Source: Xylophilus sp. ASV27 (GTDB lineage: Bacteria > Pseudomonadota > Gammaproteobacteria > Burkholderiales > Burkholderiaceae_C). Taken from it: 39,477 bases of DNA. A program made the translations under genes and the position numbers. The notes under the pieces are model-generated. The model searched no databases and was not told where the DNA came from. It saw only the letters and a program-made list of their open reading frames with translations. Shown here one piece after another: positions 1 through 8,219 of this stretch. How positions within the stretch are numbered: the stretch's first letter is position 1; each line of letters starts with the position of its first letter. The stretch is from positions 1 through 39,477 of the forward strand of contig NZ_JAELTO010000034.1 in NCBI RefSeq assembly GCF_016428875.1, in the 5' to 3' direction.

Positions 1-59
1 GATACTATGCATCGCTCGAAACTCTAGCGCTCTAATATCGCTCCGCGTCAACTGACCCA

Positions 60-2282
60 TTACCTGAGCCGAATCGGCAAGGACACTTGCGGCTGAATCG
101 GCACCAGCGTCTTGGCATAGGCGCGCAGGATGTCGTTGTAGAGATCGGCGTGCTTTGGGGCCTCAACCGACAGGATCAGCGCGTAACGGATCTTCTCGGC
201 ACCGGTGGCCCGGCCCCCGCCGTCGCGGGCGTTGTAGTGGATGTCGAATACGGGGTTCTTGAGGCTGGAACCGCGGAAGGTCTTGGCCCCATGCAGCACG
301 GTTTCCCATTTGCCTTGGTCCGAGCGGCGTTCCTGCTCGGTGGCAAACTTCTTCAGGTCGAAGAAGCCCTTGGTGTCCGCGTTGCTCTTGCCGTCCTTGA
401 TCTTCTCGTCGTTGGGGCGGAATACGACTTCAAGGCCAGCCTTGGTATAGGCAGCGGCATCCTGCGGATCGGTAGGCGACGCATAGCAGAACGTGGCCTT
501 CAGGCGAACGTTGCCGGTCAACGCTTCCTTCGGCAGCGGCAGGCTGGCGCGCAGGTACTTGCTGGGTTTGAGTTCGCCCTGATAGACCACCCGGGCCACG
601 CCATCCGGGCAAGTGATGATGTCGAGGGTGTCTTCGGGGATCTTGCCCCAGCCCACTTCAATCGGATCACGTTCGCCGGGATCGGCTGCGTGGACCAGCA
701 AGGCCTTGATGGCGAGAGGCGTCAGGTTCCCGCCCAGGATCGCACGGATACCGACCGCACTGCGCAGCAGGTACGGCGCCGCGAAGCTGGTGCCGAGTTG
801 TGGCGTCAGCACCGGTTTCGCGTTCGGCGCCAGGACGTGGAAGTACTTGGACGCCGGGTTGCCGCCGAAGGCCATAAGGTCCGGCTTGACGACGCCGGGG
901 CTGCGGCCCGGTCCGATCGCGCTGTAGGGCGCGCGGGCCCAATCCGCGCCGGTGTCATCGGCCGCGCCGACTGCGAGCGCATTCACGCAATCTGACGGAA
1001 CCTGCACCCGGCTGTAGCCGAGTTCACGATCCCGTTCTCCATTGTTGCCGACGGCCACGGTCATGAGCGTGTCGCCGTCGCTGAGCAGTTCGTCGATAAC
1101 AGAGGTCCAAGCATGGACTTCCTTATCCTCCACTTCGAGGTCCGGTCCCAAACTCAGGTTGATGAACTCGTAGGACCGCGACAGCAGGACCTGTTCGATG
1201 AGGCCGAGCGTGCGATACAACTCCAACGGGTCTTCGCCACCCGATTCCTGATCGAGCACACGCAAATGGTCCACCGGGGCGAAAGGCCTGCCGGCCATTC
1301 CGTTGGGCTGGATCGGGCCAAACAGTACGGCCGACGTTACGCCAAGGCCGTGCTCTGGGCCGTCCGGGTCATCGTCGGCGTTTTCGTCGAGCTTGCGGTA
1401 CGAGCGCAGCCAGGGGCCGATGGGGTGGTGCTTCGGCAGTCCGCCATCCAGGATGGCGACGCGAGGCTCGGAAGACAGGGCCTGCTCGGTGGGAAGACTG
1501 CACCCCACCGAAGGCCCGCCGCTGCGATGCAGCGGGCGGATGCCTCGCAGCTTCGGCACCGGCCGGATCACCCGGACGAAGGCGAAGCTGGCCAGTCTTT
1601 CGACCTCGCGCGGCTTGGCCTCGACTGGCACGAACCAAAGATTGCCAGCGACGAAATCGACTTCACTGTGGACCTTCACGCCTTCCCGCTGGGCGAACTT
1701 CACGAAAGCCTTCTGGATCAGGCCCGGGTCTTCGTCCGGCAGCAGATGCAGGCCCACTTCGAAGAAGCGATCCTTCGGGCCGCCCAGGCTTACGATCCGT
1801 TCTGCCGGCGCAAAGGCGCCGAACTGTTCGATGTGGGAAAGGTCGTCGCCCTCGTCGGACTCGGGCTCAATGGAGTCCGTCCATCGCGACAGGTTGCGAA
1901 AAGCCTGGCGCTTGCCAGCAACGAACAGTTCGGTCGTTGTGGTCTCCTGCGGCTGCCCTTTCCGGGTCCAGGCCTGCGGCTTGACTTTGACGGTGCGGCT
2001 ACCGATCGGCTCCAAACCCGTGCTGCGCAACAGTCCGGTCGGGAAGTAGGAACGAGCGATGAAGCTGGGGTTCATCATTAGACGGGCCACTGCGAAGTCG
2101 CCCGGACAGGCGTCGGCAGGCAGTTCGTCAAGCGCTTTGGCGGCGCTACGGAACTGAGGAAGCATTCGTTCCCGCGCCTGCGCGAAGGTATAGACCTCGG
2201 CCTTGCCAGGCATGCGCCTCGGGCCGACGATGTCATGGGTCAGCAGCTCGCCGCGACCGATCAGGAAATTGGTTTGGCTCAT
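60..2282 (-). CDS. ietS: Subtilisin-like serine protease, IetS-like
   Basis: This 740-aa protein is a peptidase S8 (subtilase) with a complete catalytic set: Asp279 in AILDGG, His311 in GPEHGLG, oxyanion Asn413 in VAVGNNG and Ser499 in LGTSFAAP. About 270 residues of no recognised domain precede the protease domain and about 220 follow it. There is no signal peptide, so it should act in the cytoplasm. Its ATG overlaps the TGA of the upstream AAA ATPase gene by 4 nt, so the two are translationally coupled. The pair matches ietA/ietS, described on Agrobacterium Ti plasmids as a stability and incompatibility toxin-antitoxin module with the protease as toxin; the same gene pair has been listed as an anti-phage system. 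The assignment to that family is by domain pair and order, not alignment. The role here (element retention or defence) is inferred. Confidence 0.85.
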   Translation of the reverse strand: MSQTNFLIGRGELLTHDIVGPRRMPGKAEVYTFAQARERMLPQFRSAAKALDELPADACPGDFAVARLMMNPSFIARSYFPTGLLRSTGLEPIGSRTVKVKPQAWTRKGQPQETTTTELFVAGKRQAFRNLSRWTDSIEPESDEGDDLSHIEQFGAFAPAERIVSLGGPKDRFFEVGLHLLPDEDPGLIQKAFVKFAQREGVKVHSEVDFVAGNLWFVPVEAKPREVERLASFAFVRVIRPVPKLRGIRPLHRSGGPSVGCSLPTEQALSSEPRVAILDGGLPKHHPIGPWLRSYRKLDENADDDPDGPEHGLGVTSAVLFGPIQPNGMAGRPFAPVDHLRVLDQESGGEDPLELYRTLGLIEQVLLSRSYEFINLSLGPDLEVEDKEVHAWTSVIDELLSDGDTLMTVAVGNNGERDRELGYSRVQVPSDCVNALAVGAADDTGADWARAPYSAIGPGRSPGVVKPDLMAFGGNPASKYFHVLAPNAKPVLTPQLGTSFAAPYLLRSAVGIRAILGGNLTPLAIKALLVHAADPGERDPIEVGWGKIPEDTLDIITCPDGVARVVYQGELKPSKYLRASLPLPKEALTGNVRLKATFCYASPTDPQDAAAYTKAGLEVVFRPNDEKIKDGKSNADTKGFFDLKKFATEQERRSDQGKWETVLHGAKTFRGSSLKNPVFDIHYNARDGGGRATGAEKIRYALILSVEAPKHADLYNDILRAYAKTLVPIQPQVSLPIRLR

Positions 2283-3442
2283 GCGTCAGCCTTTCTCCGT
2301 GGCGCGGTCTTTCGTGCCGCAGGCGTCTCGTTGCTGTACTTGCGGATCGTGTCCCGGCTCACGCCAGTGATGTCGGAGACGGTGTGCTGGGACAGGCGGG
2401 TCTGCTTGGCCAGCATCACTGCCAAGTCGATGCGGCCCTGCCTGTCGAGTGCCAGGGCGCGTGCTTTGATGAAGTCCTCGACGAGATCGGCGTCGGTGGT
2501 CGTGCCCAGGGCCACAGCGCGCCGGAAACGTTGCACATCGCGCTCGATGTCGCTGAACGAGTGCCCGGCGAATGCAAACACCAGGATGTCGATCCAACGG
2601 GCAAAGAGAGCGTAGTCTGGCCCCAGGAAGTGTTTGATGGCTTCCTTTACGGCCTGCTCATCAGGCGTCTTGAACTGGACCACCAGGTCGAAGCGACGCC
2701 ACAGCGCTGGATCGATCAGTTCGGGGTGATTGGTGGCGGCCAGTAGCACGCTACTGGCCGGCCATTCGTCAACTTCCTGCAGGATCACCGTCACCAGGCG
2801 TTTGAGTTCGCCCACGTCGCTGTCGTCGCTGCGTCGCTTGGCGATGGCATCGATCTCATCCAGCAGCAGCACGCAGGGCTCGCGCTTGGCGAAGTCGATG
2901 GCCGCGCGCAAGTTGGTGCCACTCTTGCCCAGCAGGCTACTCATCACGGCGGTGAGGTCGAGCACGTACAGCGGCACCTTCAGCTGCGTAGCCAGCCAGC
3001 GAGCCGTGAGCGTCTTGCCGACCCCTGGAGGCCCCACAAAGATGGCTGATCGAGTGGGCGTCAGCCCCATGGATCGCAGCCGGTCGCTCTGCCGACGCTC
3101 TGCAATGAGTTGCCCCAATACCTCCTCGACATCACCAGACAGCAGCGGTGCTTCTTTCTTTGGCTCGTCCTTGAACACCTTCAGGAGCGAAAGGCGGGAT
3201 TCGTCGTCGACAGGCAGCGCCTGGGCCGTCGGCTGCGGCGGAGAGAGCTTGCGCATGGGAGAGACGCTGCGCGCCGGCCTCGACTTCAAGTACAGATCAA
3301 GCTGCTCCGCCAGATCAGGCGCCGTGCCACGGTACTTCCGGACCAGCCGTGCCGCGAACAGGCGCACGTCCTCCGTCTGCTCCGCCAGCGCCAGACGTGC
3401 CATCTGGGCTAAATCCGAATACTCTTCCTTCATTTCGCCCAT
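2279..3442 (-). CDS. ietA: AAA+ ATPase, IetA-like partner of the subtilase
   Basis: This 387-aa AAA+ ATPase has Walker A GPPGVGKT (137-144), Walker B LLLDEID (192-198), sensor-1 Asn238 in AATNHPELID and a paired Arg249-Arg250 that would serve as arginine finger. The first 100 residues have no recognised fold. The C-terminus (about 348-372, TRLSQHTVSDITGVSRDTI) reads as a small helix-turn-helix, so the protein may also bind DNA and regulate its own operon. In the Ti plasmid ietAS module the ATPase is the antitoxin that restrains the protease. The gene is first in a two-gene operon reading away from the ICE core. A second in-frame ATG lies three codons downstream of the chosen start. The AAA fold is clear; the IetA name depends on the adjacent subtilase. 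Confidence 0.85.
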   Translation of the reverse strand: MGEMKEEYSDLAQMARLALAEQTEDVRLFAARLVRKYRGTAPDLAEQLDLYLKSRPARSVSPMRKLSPPQPTAQALPVDDESRLSLLKVFKDEPKKEAPLLSGDVEEVLGQLIAERRQSDRLRSMGLTPTRSAIFVGPPGVGKTLTARWLATQLKVPLYVLDLTAVMSSLLGKSGTNLRAAIDFAKREPCVLLLDEIDAIAKRRSDDSDVGELKRLVTVILQEVDEWPASSVLLAATNHPELIDPALWRRFDLVVQFKTPDEQAVKEAIKHFLGPDYALFARWIDILVFAFAGHSFSDIERDVQRFRRAVALGTTTDADLVEDFIKARALALDRQGRIDLAVMLAKQTRLSQHTVSDITGVSRDTIRKYSNETPAARKTAPRRKADA

Positions 3443-3461
3443 TTCACCAGTAACTTGTTGA

Positions 3462-3488
3462 TTTATATAAAAAAATGCCGAACAGCAA
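3462..3488 (-). promoter_or_regulatory. Candidate promoter of the ietAS operon
   Basis: The 3451-3515 stretch is unusually AT-rich for this window. On the minus strand it holds a -35-like TTGCTG (3488-3483) and a -10-like TATAAA (3467-3462), separated by a short 15-bp spacer and about 20 bp upstream of the ietA start. It is the only promoter-like AT-rich patch between ietA and radC. Assignment is by eye. Confidence 0.3.
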
Positions 3489-3574
3489 TTGGACTAAACA
3501 AATTATCTCACAAACCAAGACCACGGTGGGAGACGAAGCTGACAGCAGTGGATTGACAGCACGGCCATCGACCT

Positions 3575-3927
3575 ATGCCCGGGTCGTGCTGCCTCGATAC
3601 AGCGTCTCGGCGTGCCGCCGGGCTCGCGGGCTGCGCCCCGGGCTTCGTGCCGTATCCCGGCCATTCGGCTTTGATCCCTGACGCCTCCGGTCCGGCTGTG
3701 CCGGCCCTGCGCGCTGCGCTTGCCGCGAAGACCAGAGGTGTGTGTGGGGGGGCGTGGTGGACTGGCTTGCTGGTTCCCTTCATCCTTGCACACCGTTCTC
3801 GCGGATCAAGGTCTGCGCGTGCTGCGCACGCTGGCGGCCATCCGGCCGTCTTCGAACCTGTGACCGCTGCGCTGCGGCGTGCCGGTTTCCGGTCTCGGGC
3901 AATTCCGCCCGATCACTGGAGCCGACC
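3575..3927 (+). repeat. Repeated structured leader, copy 1 (upstream of radC)
   Basis: This stretch without a gene immediately precedes radC. It aligns along most of its length with 8220-8536, which precedes the first DUF2958 gene. The strongest block is 30 identical bases (3805-3834 and 8402-8431) containing a hairpin with 6-bp stem and 3-base loop, GCGTGC-TGC-GCACGC (3817-3831). Further matching blocks lie around 3650-3685 (CATTCGG...GACGCCT) and 3850-3930 (GACYGCTGCGCTGCG, CTCGGGCAAT), and run up to the start codon. There is no convincing protein in any frame. It looks like a conserved 5' regulatory region rather than a lost gene. Confidence 0.6.
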
Positions 3928-4464
3928 ATGTCGCACGATCTCTTCTCTTCCCTCGATTCCTTCGCTGCTGTTTCAGCCGTGTCTTCTTCGCTGCTGGTGC
4001 GCGACATGGCGGGCGAGTACCGGCCGGCCGATGCCGACGAAGTGCTGCAGGCGGCGCAGCGTGTGTTGGCTGGACGCGTGCGCGGGACGGATGTGCTGTC
4101 TTCGCCGGCTGTGGTCAAGGACTTCCTGCGGGCACGGCTGGGAGCGCTGCCGCATGAGGTCTTTGCCGTTGTGCATGTGGATGCACAGCACCGTGTCGTC
4201 GACTACGTGGAGATGTTCCGGGGCACGGTGACGCAGACCTCGGTCTATCCGCGCGAGGTGGTCAAGGATGCGCTTCTGAAGGGTTCTGCGGCTGTCCTGC
4301 TGGTGCACAACCATCCCTCGGGCGCGGCCGAGCCGTCCCGGGCCGATGAACTGCTGACGCAGAACCTGAAGCAGGCCTTAGGTCTGGTGGACGTGCGGGT
4401 GCTGGACCACCTGATCGTCGCAGGGGCGACGGTGCTCAGTTTTGCCGAACGTGGGCTGATCTGA
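3928..4464 (+). CDS. radC: RadC-family JAB/MPN domain protein
   Basis: This 178-aa protein has a full JAMM metal-binding set: Glu77 (PHEVF), His127 and His129 in HNHPSG, and Asp140 in SRADELL. It is the MPN domain alone, shorter than chromosomal RadC, which has an N-terminal HhH region. MPN folds with this motif can be metalloproteases or deubiquitinase-like enzymes, but no biochemical activity is established for RadC, and older DNA-repair claims were withdrawn. Small radC genes are a regular marker near one end of Tn4371-like ICEs. The ATG at 3928 was chosen over an earlier in-frame start at 3742 because the JAMM fold begins just after it and the upstream part lies inside the repeated leader. 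A strong terminator follows directly. Confidence 0.85.
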   Translation: MSHDLFSSLDSFAAVSAVSSSLLVRDMAGEYRPADADEVLQAAQRVLAGRVRGTDVLSSPAVVKDFLRARLGALPHEVFAVVHVDAQHRVVDYVEMFRGTVTQTSVYPREVVKDALLKGSAAVLLVHNHPSGAAEPSRADELLTQNLKQALGLVDVRVLDHLIVAGATVLSFAERGLI

Positions 4465-4465
4465 C

Positions 4466-4496
4466 GCAAAGGGCCTTCCGGCCCTTTGCTTTGTCT
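4466..4496 (+). terminator. Rho-independent terminator of radC
   Basis: A perfect 10-bp stem, GCAAAGGGCC (4466-4475) with GGCCCTTTGC (4480-4489) and loop TTCC, begins 1 nt after the radC stop codon. It is followed by a T-rich tail (TTTGTCTTCT). It should isolate radC from parB. Confidence 0.85.
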
Positions 4497-4499
4497 TCT

Positions 4500-4896
4500 C
4501 TTGGCCAGCGCGCAGCGCGCGTGCATCCGGCTGGCGGCGCAGGTCGCCGACTTCCTCGATCGTGTTCTCTCCGGCGGCAGTGCCTGCCGCCTGCGCGCCG
4601 CTGGCGCTTCGCTTGTCGGCTTGCCTGGCCTCTGCGGGCGCTTCCCCCGTCAAGGGCCGCTGCGGCGCCCGTGTCCTCGGCTTCGCCTGCGGGCCGCGCC
4701 AGCGCCTTCGCTTCCTCCCTTGACGGCGCACCCGCGCCGGCCCCAGCCGGCCCTCATGGCCGCGAAAGCGCTTCGCGGCCCCTGCGGAGCCCGAACTTCC
4801 AAGGAGAACGCCTATGCAGAGCACCGAGTGAATCCCCCCCATTCCTTCCTTTTTTCCTTCTCTCAACACGTCCCCGAGCGGGACAGGAGATTTCAC
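4500..4896 (+). promoter_or_regulatory. Structured leader of parB without a gene
   Basis: Nearly 400 nt between the radC terminator and parB hold no convincing gene but several inverted repeats. These are GGCGGCA-5 nt-TGCCGCC (4573-4591) and a 9-bp perfect stem, GGCCGCGAA-AGCGC-TTCGCGGCC (4758-4780). Downstream is a well-placed AAGGAG (4801-4806) before a five-codon reading frame, MQSTE (4814-4831), then a polypyrimidine run (4842-4864). The architecture resembles the other leaders in this region. Confidence 0.4.
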
Positions 4897-6972
4897 ATGA
4901 ACACCGTTTCCCATTCCGAAGTCCAGGCCCTCAATGCCGTGGCGGCTGTCGCCGCTGCCAGCGCATCGGTCCAGGCCGAAACTCAAGCCATCACTGTTCC
5001 GGAAGTGGCACCCTACGAACTGCACCTGATCGCGCTGTCGAAGCTCCGGCCTTCGGCGCGCAATGTGCGCAAGAGCGGCGGCACCGCTGTGCCAGCCCTT
5101 GCGGTTTCCATCCTGCGGGTGGGGCTGCTGCAGAACCTCACCGCCATCGCTTCGTCCGATGGCGAGCATTTCGAGGTGGTGGCGGGCAAGCGGCGGCTGG
5201 CGGCCCTGAAATTGCTGGCCAAGCGCCGCAAGCTGGGCAAGGACCATCCGGTGCCCTGCCTGCTGGTGCCGGACGCATCGGCGCGCACCGTGAGCCTGAC
5301 CGAGAACGTGCAGCGCGTGGCCATGGGCGCCATCGAGGAACTGCGGGCCTGGAAGGCACTGGCGGCCGAGGGGCGCGCGGTAGAAGACATCGCGGCGGAC
5401 TTCGGTGTCACGCCGCTGGTGGTACGGCGGCGGCTCAAGCTCGCCAACGTCTCGCCCCGGCTGCTGGCCGCGTGCGAGGCCGGAGAGGCCTCCATCGAGC
5501 AGTTGATGGCGTTGGCGATCACGGATGACCATGCGGCCCAGGAGGCTGCATGGTTCGAGGCTCCGCAGTGGCAGCGCAGCCCGGACTCGCTGCGCGACCA
5601 CCTGACGCATGACGAGATCGACGCCGGCCGCGATGCGGTGGCGCGCTTCGTCGGGGTGGAGGCCTACGAGGCTGCGGGCGGCGGCATCCGGCGCGATCTG
5701 TTCTCCGATGGGCAGGATGGGGTGTTCCTGACCGATGCCGGTCTGCTGGATGCGCTGGCACGAGACCGGCTGGCATCGGTGGCCGAGGCGGTGCAGGCCG
5801 AGGGCTGGGGCTGGGTGGAGGTGGCACCGCGTGCCACGGCATCGGAACTGCACCAGTTCCAGCGGGCGCGGAGAAGCCGCAGGGAGCCCGGCAAGGCCGA
5901 GGCCAAGCGCATCGCCAAGCTGGAGGCCGAGCAGAACCGCATCCAGGATCGGCTCGATGACGAGGACGCCGAACTGTCCGAGGAGGGCGCGCAGGCCCTG
6001 AACGAAGAACTGGACCGGATCGGCAGCGAACTCGACACCATCGAGCAGACGCTGATGGTCTATGCGCCGGGTGTGGTGCCGGTGGCCGGGGCGGTGGTGT
6101 CGGTGGACCAGGCGGGCGCGGTGGCCGTGCATCGCGGGCTGCTGCGCGAGGAACAGGCCAAGGCCCTGCGGGCGCAGGAGCGGCAGGAGGCCGCGAATGC
6201 CGCCAGCGATGGCCGCGATCCCGGTGCGGTCAGCGCTGAACCGGCAACGCCCGGTATCTCGGAGCGGCTGGCGAAGCGACTGAGTGCTCATCGCACGGTT
6301 GCCCTGCAAGCGGAAGTGGCCCGACATCCTCAGGTGGCGCTGGTGGCCGTGGTGCATCAACTGGCGCAGCGGGTGATCCTTGACGGCTACGGCCCGTCGC
6401 CGGTCAGTATCACGGCCTTTGTGCAGGACCGGCTGACGCACCATGCGCCGGATGTGGACGAGGCCCCGGCTGCGGTGGGCTTGCGCGAGGTCCGGGAAGC
6501 CTGGGCGGCACGCCTGCCCGGCGACCCGGATGCGCTGTTCGCCGAACTGCTGGCGATGCCGCAGTCCGAACTGCTGTCGCTGTTGGCCGTGTGTGTGGGC
6601 TACACCGTCTCGGCCATCGCCTCGAAGGAGGCAGAAGTGCCTGCGGCAGCGTTCGCGCAGGCCGTGGGGTTGGACATGCACGACTGGTGGACGCCCACGG
6701 CGGCGGGCTACTTCGACCATGTGTCCAAGGCCAAGATGCTGGAGGCGGTGCAGGTGTTCGCGCCGGGGGAGGTCAATCGGCTGGCGAAGCTCAAGAAGGC
6801 GCAGATCGCCGCAGAAGCCGAGCGGCTGGCAGCGGGATCGGGCTGGCTGCCGGTGATGTTCAGGACGCCGGAGGTGGCTGCCATCGCGCAGGCCGGGGTC
6901 GAGCCGGATGCCGATGCCAGTGCGGACGGCACGGAGCGTGACGAGGAGGAACAAGCGCACGCGACCGCGTGA
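4897..6972 (+). CDS. parB: Large ParB/Spo0J-like nuclease-domain protein
   Basis: This 691-aa protein has an N-terminal ParB core: a GKRR box (97-100), ENVQR (136-140) and an HTH at about 162-182 (VEDIAADFGVTPLVVRRRLK). A charged coiled-coil stretch follows (about 325-385), then a long C-terminal region of no recognised domain. It is more than twice the length of a chromosomal ParB, as is usual for the ParB-like proteins of conjugative elements. Such proteins may act in partition, but leading-region ParB-like nucleases have also been linked to anti-defence roles, and the sequence does not decide between these. The ATG at 4897 has an AGGAG 7 nt upstream; the frame stays open back to 4486, but that part is leader. 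parA lies 7.6 kb away, so the two are not an operon. Confidence 0.85.
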   Translation: MNTVSHSEVQALNAVAAVAAASASVQAETQAITVPEVAPYELHLIALSKLRPSARNVRKSGGTAVPALAVSILRVGLLQNLTAIASSDGEHFEVVAGKRRLAALKLLAKRRKLGKDHPVPCLLVPDASARTVSLTENVQRVAMGAIEELRAWKALAAEGRAVEDIAADFGVTPLVVRRRLKLANVSPRLLAACEAGEASIEQLMALAITDDHAAQEAAWFEAPQWQRSPDSLRDHLTHDEIDAGRDAVARFVGVEAYEAAGGGIRRDLFSDGQDGVFLTDAGLLDALARDRLASVAEAVQAEGWGWVEVAPRATASELHQFQRARRSRREPGKAEAKRIAKLEAEQNRIQDRLDDEDAELSEEGAQALNEELDRIGSELDTIEQTLMVYAPGVVPVAGAVVSVDQAGAVAVHRGLLREEQAKALRAQERQEAANAASDGRDPGAVSAEPATPGISERLAKRLSAHRTVALQAEVARHPQVALVAVVHQLAQRVILDGYGPSPVSITAFVQDRLTHHAPDVDEAPAAVGLREVREAWAARLPGDPDALFAELLAMPQSELLSLLAVCVGYTVSAIASKEAEVPAAAFAQAVGLDMHDWWTPTAAGYFDHVSKAKMLEAVQVFAPGEVNRLAKLKKAQIAAEAERLAAGSGWLPVMFRTPEVAAIAQAGVEPDADASADGTERDEEEQAHATA

Positions 6973-6978
6973 GCCACT

Positions 6979-7001
6979 GCCCCGGCTTCGGCCGGGGCTT
7001 T
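6979..7001 (+). terminator. Rho-independent terminator of parB
   Basis: An 8-bp perfect stem, GCCCCGGC-TTCG-GCCGGGGC (6979-6998), with a UUCG tetraloop begins 6 nt after the parB stop codon. The T tail is short (TTTG). Confidence 0.7.
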
Positions 7002-7683
7002 GCCACATATCGGCCTGGGTTTTGGCCCAGGCCTCGGCGCGACGCGCGCGGCAGGTGTGCCGCGCGCGTGGGAATGCGCTGATCCAGCGGGCGCTGCCCG
7101 CGTACTCCGGCACAGCGCCCCGCCGATGCGGTGCGAGGACCTTCGATCAGCCGATGCTGCGCATCGAGGAATCGCGGCACCGTCGATCCAGGCAGGCGCT
7201 GGCCCGGAGTGGCGGTGGTGTGTCGAGGGCGGTTCCGCGCAGGTTCTTCTCCGGCGGGCCTCAATGCTTCCTGGGCTCGATGCGGCGGTGCATTCGCGTT
7301 TGTCGTCGGCTCAGCCGGCATGGTGTTGGCGGCAGCCGAATCCATGCCGGAACGCTGCTGGGCGGTGGCGGTGCCTGAGCCAGCGTGTTGTCCTGCGAGG
7401 ACAGGTGCCACTCCCACGGCCTTGTATTTGCCGTGAATCCTGGCGCGGGCACAGCGCACGCTCCCTGCGTTCGGTGCGCCTCGGGCTGGTTCGCCGCAAC
7501 CGGCCTGCCCAAGAGATTTCCCCTGCGCTGCGCGCATTCCTCGCGGCGCCAAATCTCCCGGTCCTGCCGGTCCTTCACTGCGTTGCGGCCTTCGGTGCGG
7601 CGAGCCCGGCACCGCGCCGTCCGGTTCACGCCAAGGCCGCGATGGGCGCGGACCTGGAATCAACCTCGAAGGACTTTTCAATC
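7002..7683 (+). promoter_or_regulatory. Structured leader of the DUF736 gene
   Basis: About 680 nt without a supportable gene, unusually rich in perfect inverted repeats. These are GGCCTGGG/CCCAGGCC (7012-7033), a 12-bp stem with loop GGTG (7042-7069), CGATGC-TGC-GCATCG (7152-7166), a 9-bp stem CCGGCATGG/CCATGCCGG around 18 nt (7315-7350) and TGTCCT-GCG-AGGACA (7389-7403). The hairpins with 6-bp stem and 3-nt loop resemble the one in the radC and DUF2958 leaders. Open frames cross this stretch in several phases but none has a start, ribosome site or recognisable fold. Confidence 0.45.
7042..7069. repeat. Perfect 12-bp hairpin with tetraloop
   Basis: ACGCGCGCGGCA (7042-7053) pairs perfectly with TGCCGCGCGCGT (7058-7069) around GGTG. 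It has no downstream T run, so it is not an intrinsic terminator. It lies 70 nt past the parB stop, inside the DUF736 leader. Confidence 0.75.
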
Positions 7684-7998
7684 ATGGCTCACATCGGCAC
7701 TTTCACCGCACAGAACGATAGCTACACCGGCACGGTTCGCACCCTGACCCTCAATGTCAAGGTCAAGGTCAAGATCGTGCCCAGCGACAAGGCCAGCGAG
7801 AACGCACCGGACTACCGCATCGTCGCCTCCAACTCGCTGGAGATCGGCGCCGCCTGGCGCAAGGTCAGCCGCGCCGACCGGCCCTACCTCAGCTGCACAC
7901 TGGACGACCCGTCGTTCCCGGCCACCATCTACGCCCGCCTGGTCGAAGGCGAGGATGGCAGCCACAGCCTGATCTGGTCGCGCAGCAAGGGCGACTGA
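7684..7998 (+). CDS. DUF736 family protein
   Basis: This 104-aa soluble protein begins [20 protein letters not shown], the characteristic opening of DUF736, and keeps the family's later pattern ([25 protein letters not shown], about 55-79). Its function is unknown. The family is almost restricted to ICEs and conjugative plasmids of proteobacteria, usually near radC, parB and DUF2958 genes as here. A GAAGGA sits 10 nt before the ATG. It is a single-gene unit between a long structured leader and a stem with UUCG loop. Composition is predicted all-beta. Family call is firm; no role is claimed. Confidence 0.85.
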   Translation: MAHIGTFTAQNDSYTGTVRTLTLNVKVKVKIVPSDKASENAPDYRIVASNSLEIGAAWRKVSRADRPYLSCTLDDPSFPATIYARLVEGEDGSHSLIWSRSKGD

Positions 7999-8012
7999 GC
8001 GCCGCCCTCGGT

Positions 8013-8030
8013 GCCCCGCTTCGGCGGGGC
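8013..8030 (+). terminator. Candidate terminator hairpin after DUF736
   Basis: GCCCCGC-TTCG-GCGGGGC (8013-8030) is a 7-bp stem with a UUCG loop, 14 nt after the stop codon. There is no T run directly after it, so termination is less certain than for the parB and radC hairpins. Confidence 0.5.
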
Positions 8031-8219
8031 GCTCCGCCGTTTCGAGACGACATGCTTGCCATCATCGGCGCCGAGACGGTGCGAACCACACTGCACTGCG
8101 GCGGTCGACTCGACGCGCCGTCGTAAAGCCGATTCCAAGGGTTTGTGCTTCTGCTGTTCAGCGTGAAGACGTAGAAGCGGTTTTGTTCTTCGTCGGGATT
8201 GTGCAGAACAGAGTCCGAG

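Noticed and set aside
1-59. A gene or terminator beyond the ietS stop codon
   Set aside because: The first 59 bases hold no complete frame and no stem-loop with T run.
7012-7033. Second terminator after parB (GGCCTGGG/CCCAGGCC)
   Set aside because: There is no T run after the stem and the UUCG stem at 6979-6998 already fits as terminator. I treat it as part of the DUF736 leader.
4378-7113. Long minus-strand open frame (911 codons) opposite parB
   Set aside because: High GC content keeps antisense frames open. The composition is Arg/His/Gln/Pro-rich without any fold, there is no ribosome site, and the plus strand has a clear ParB.
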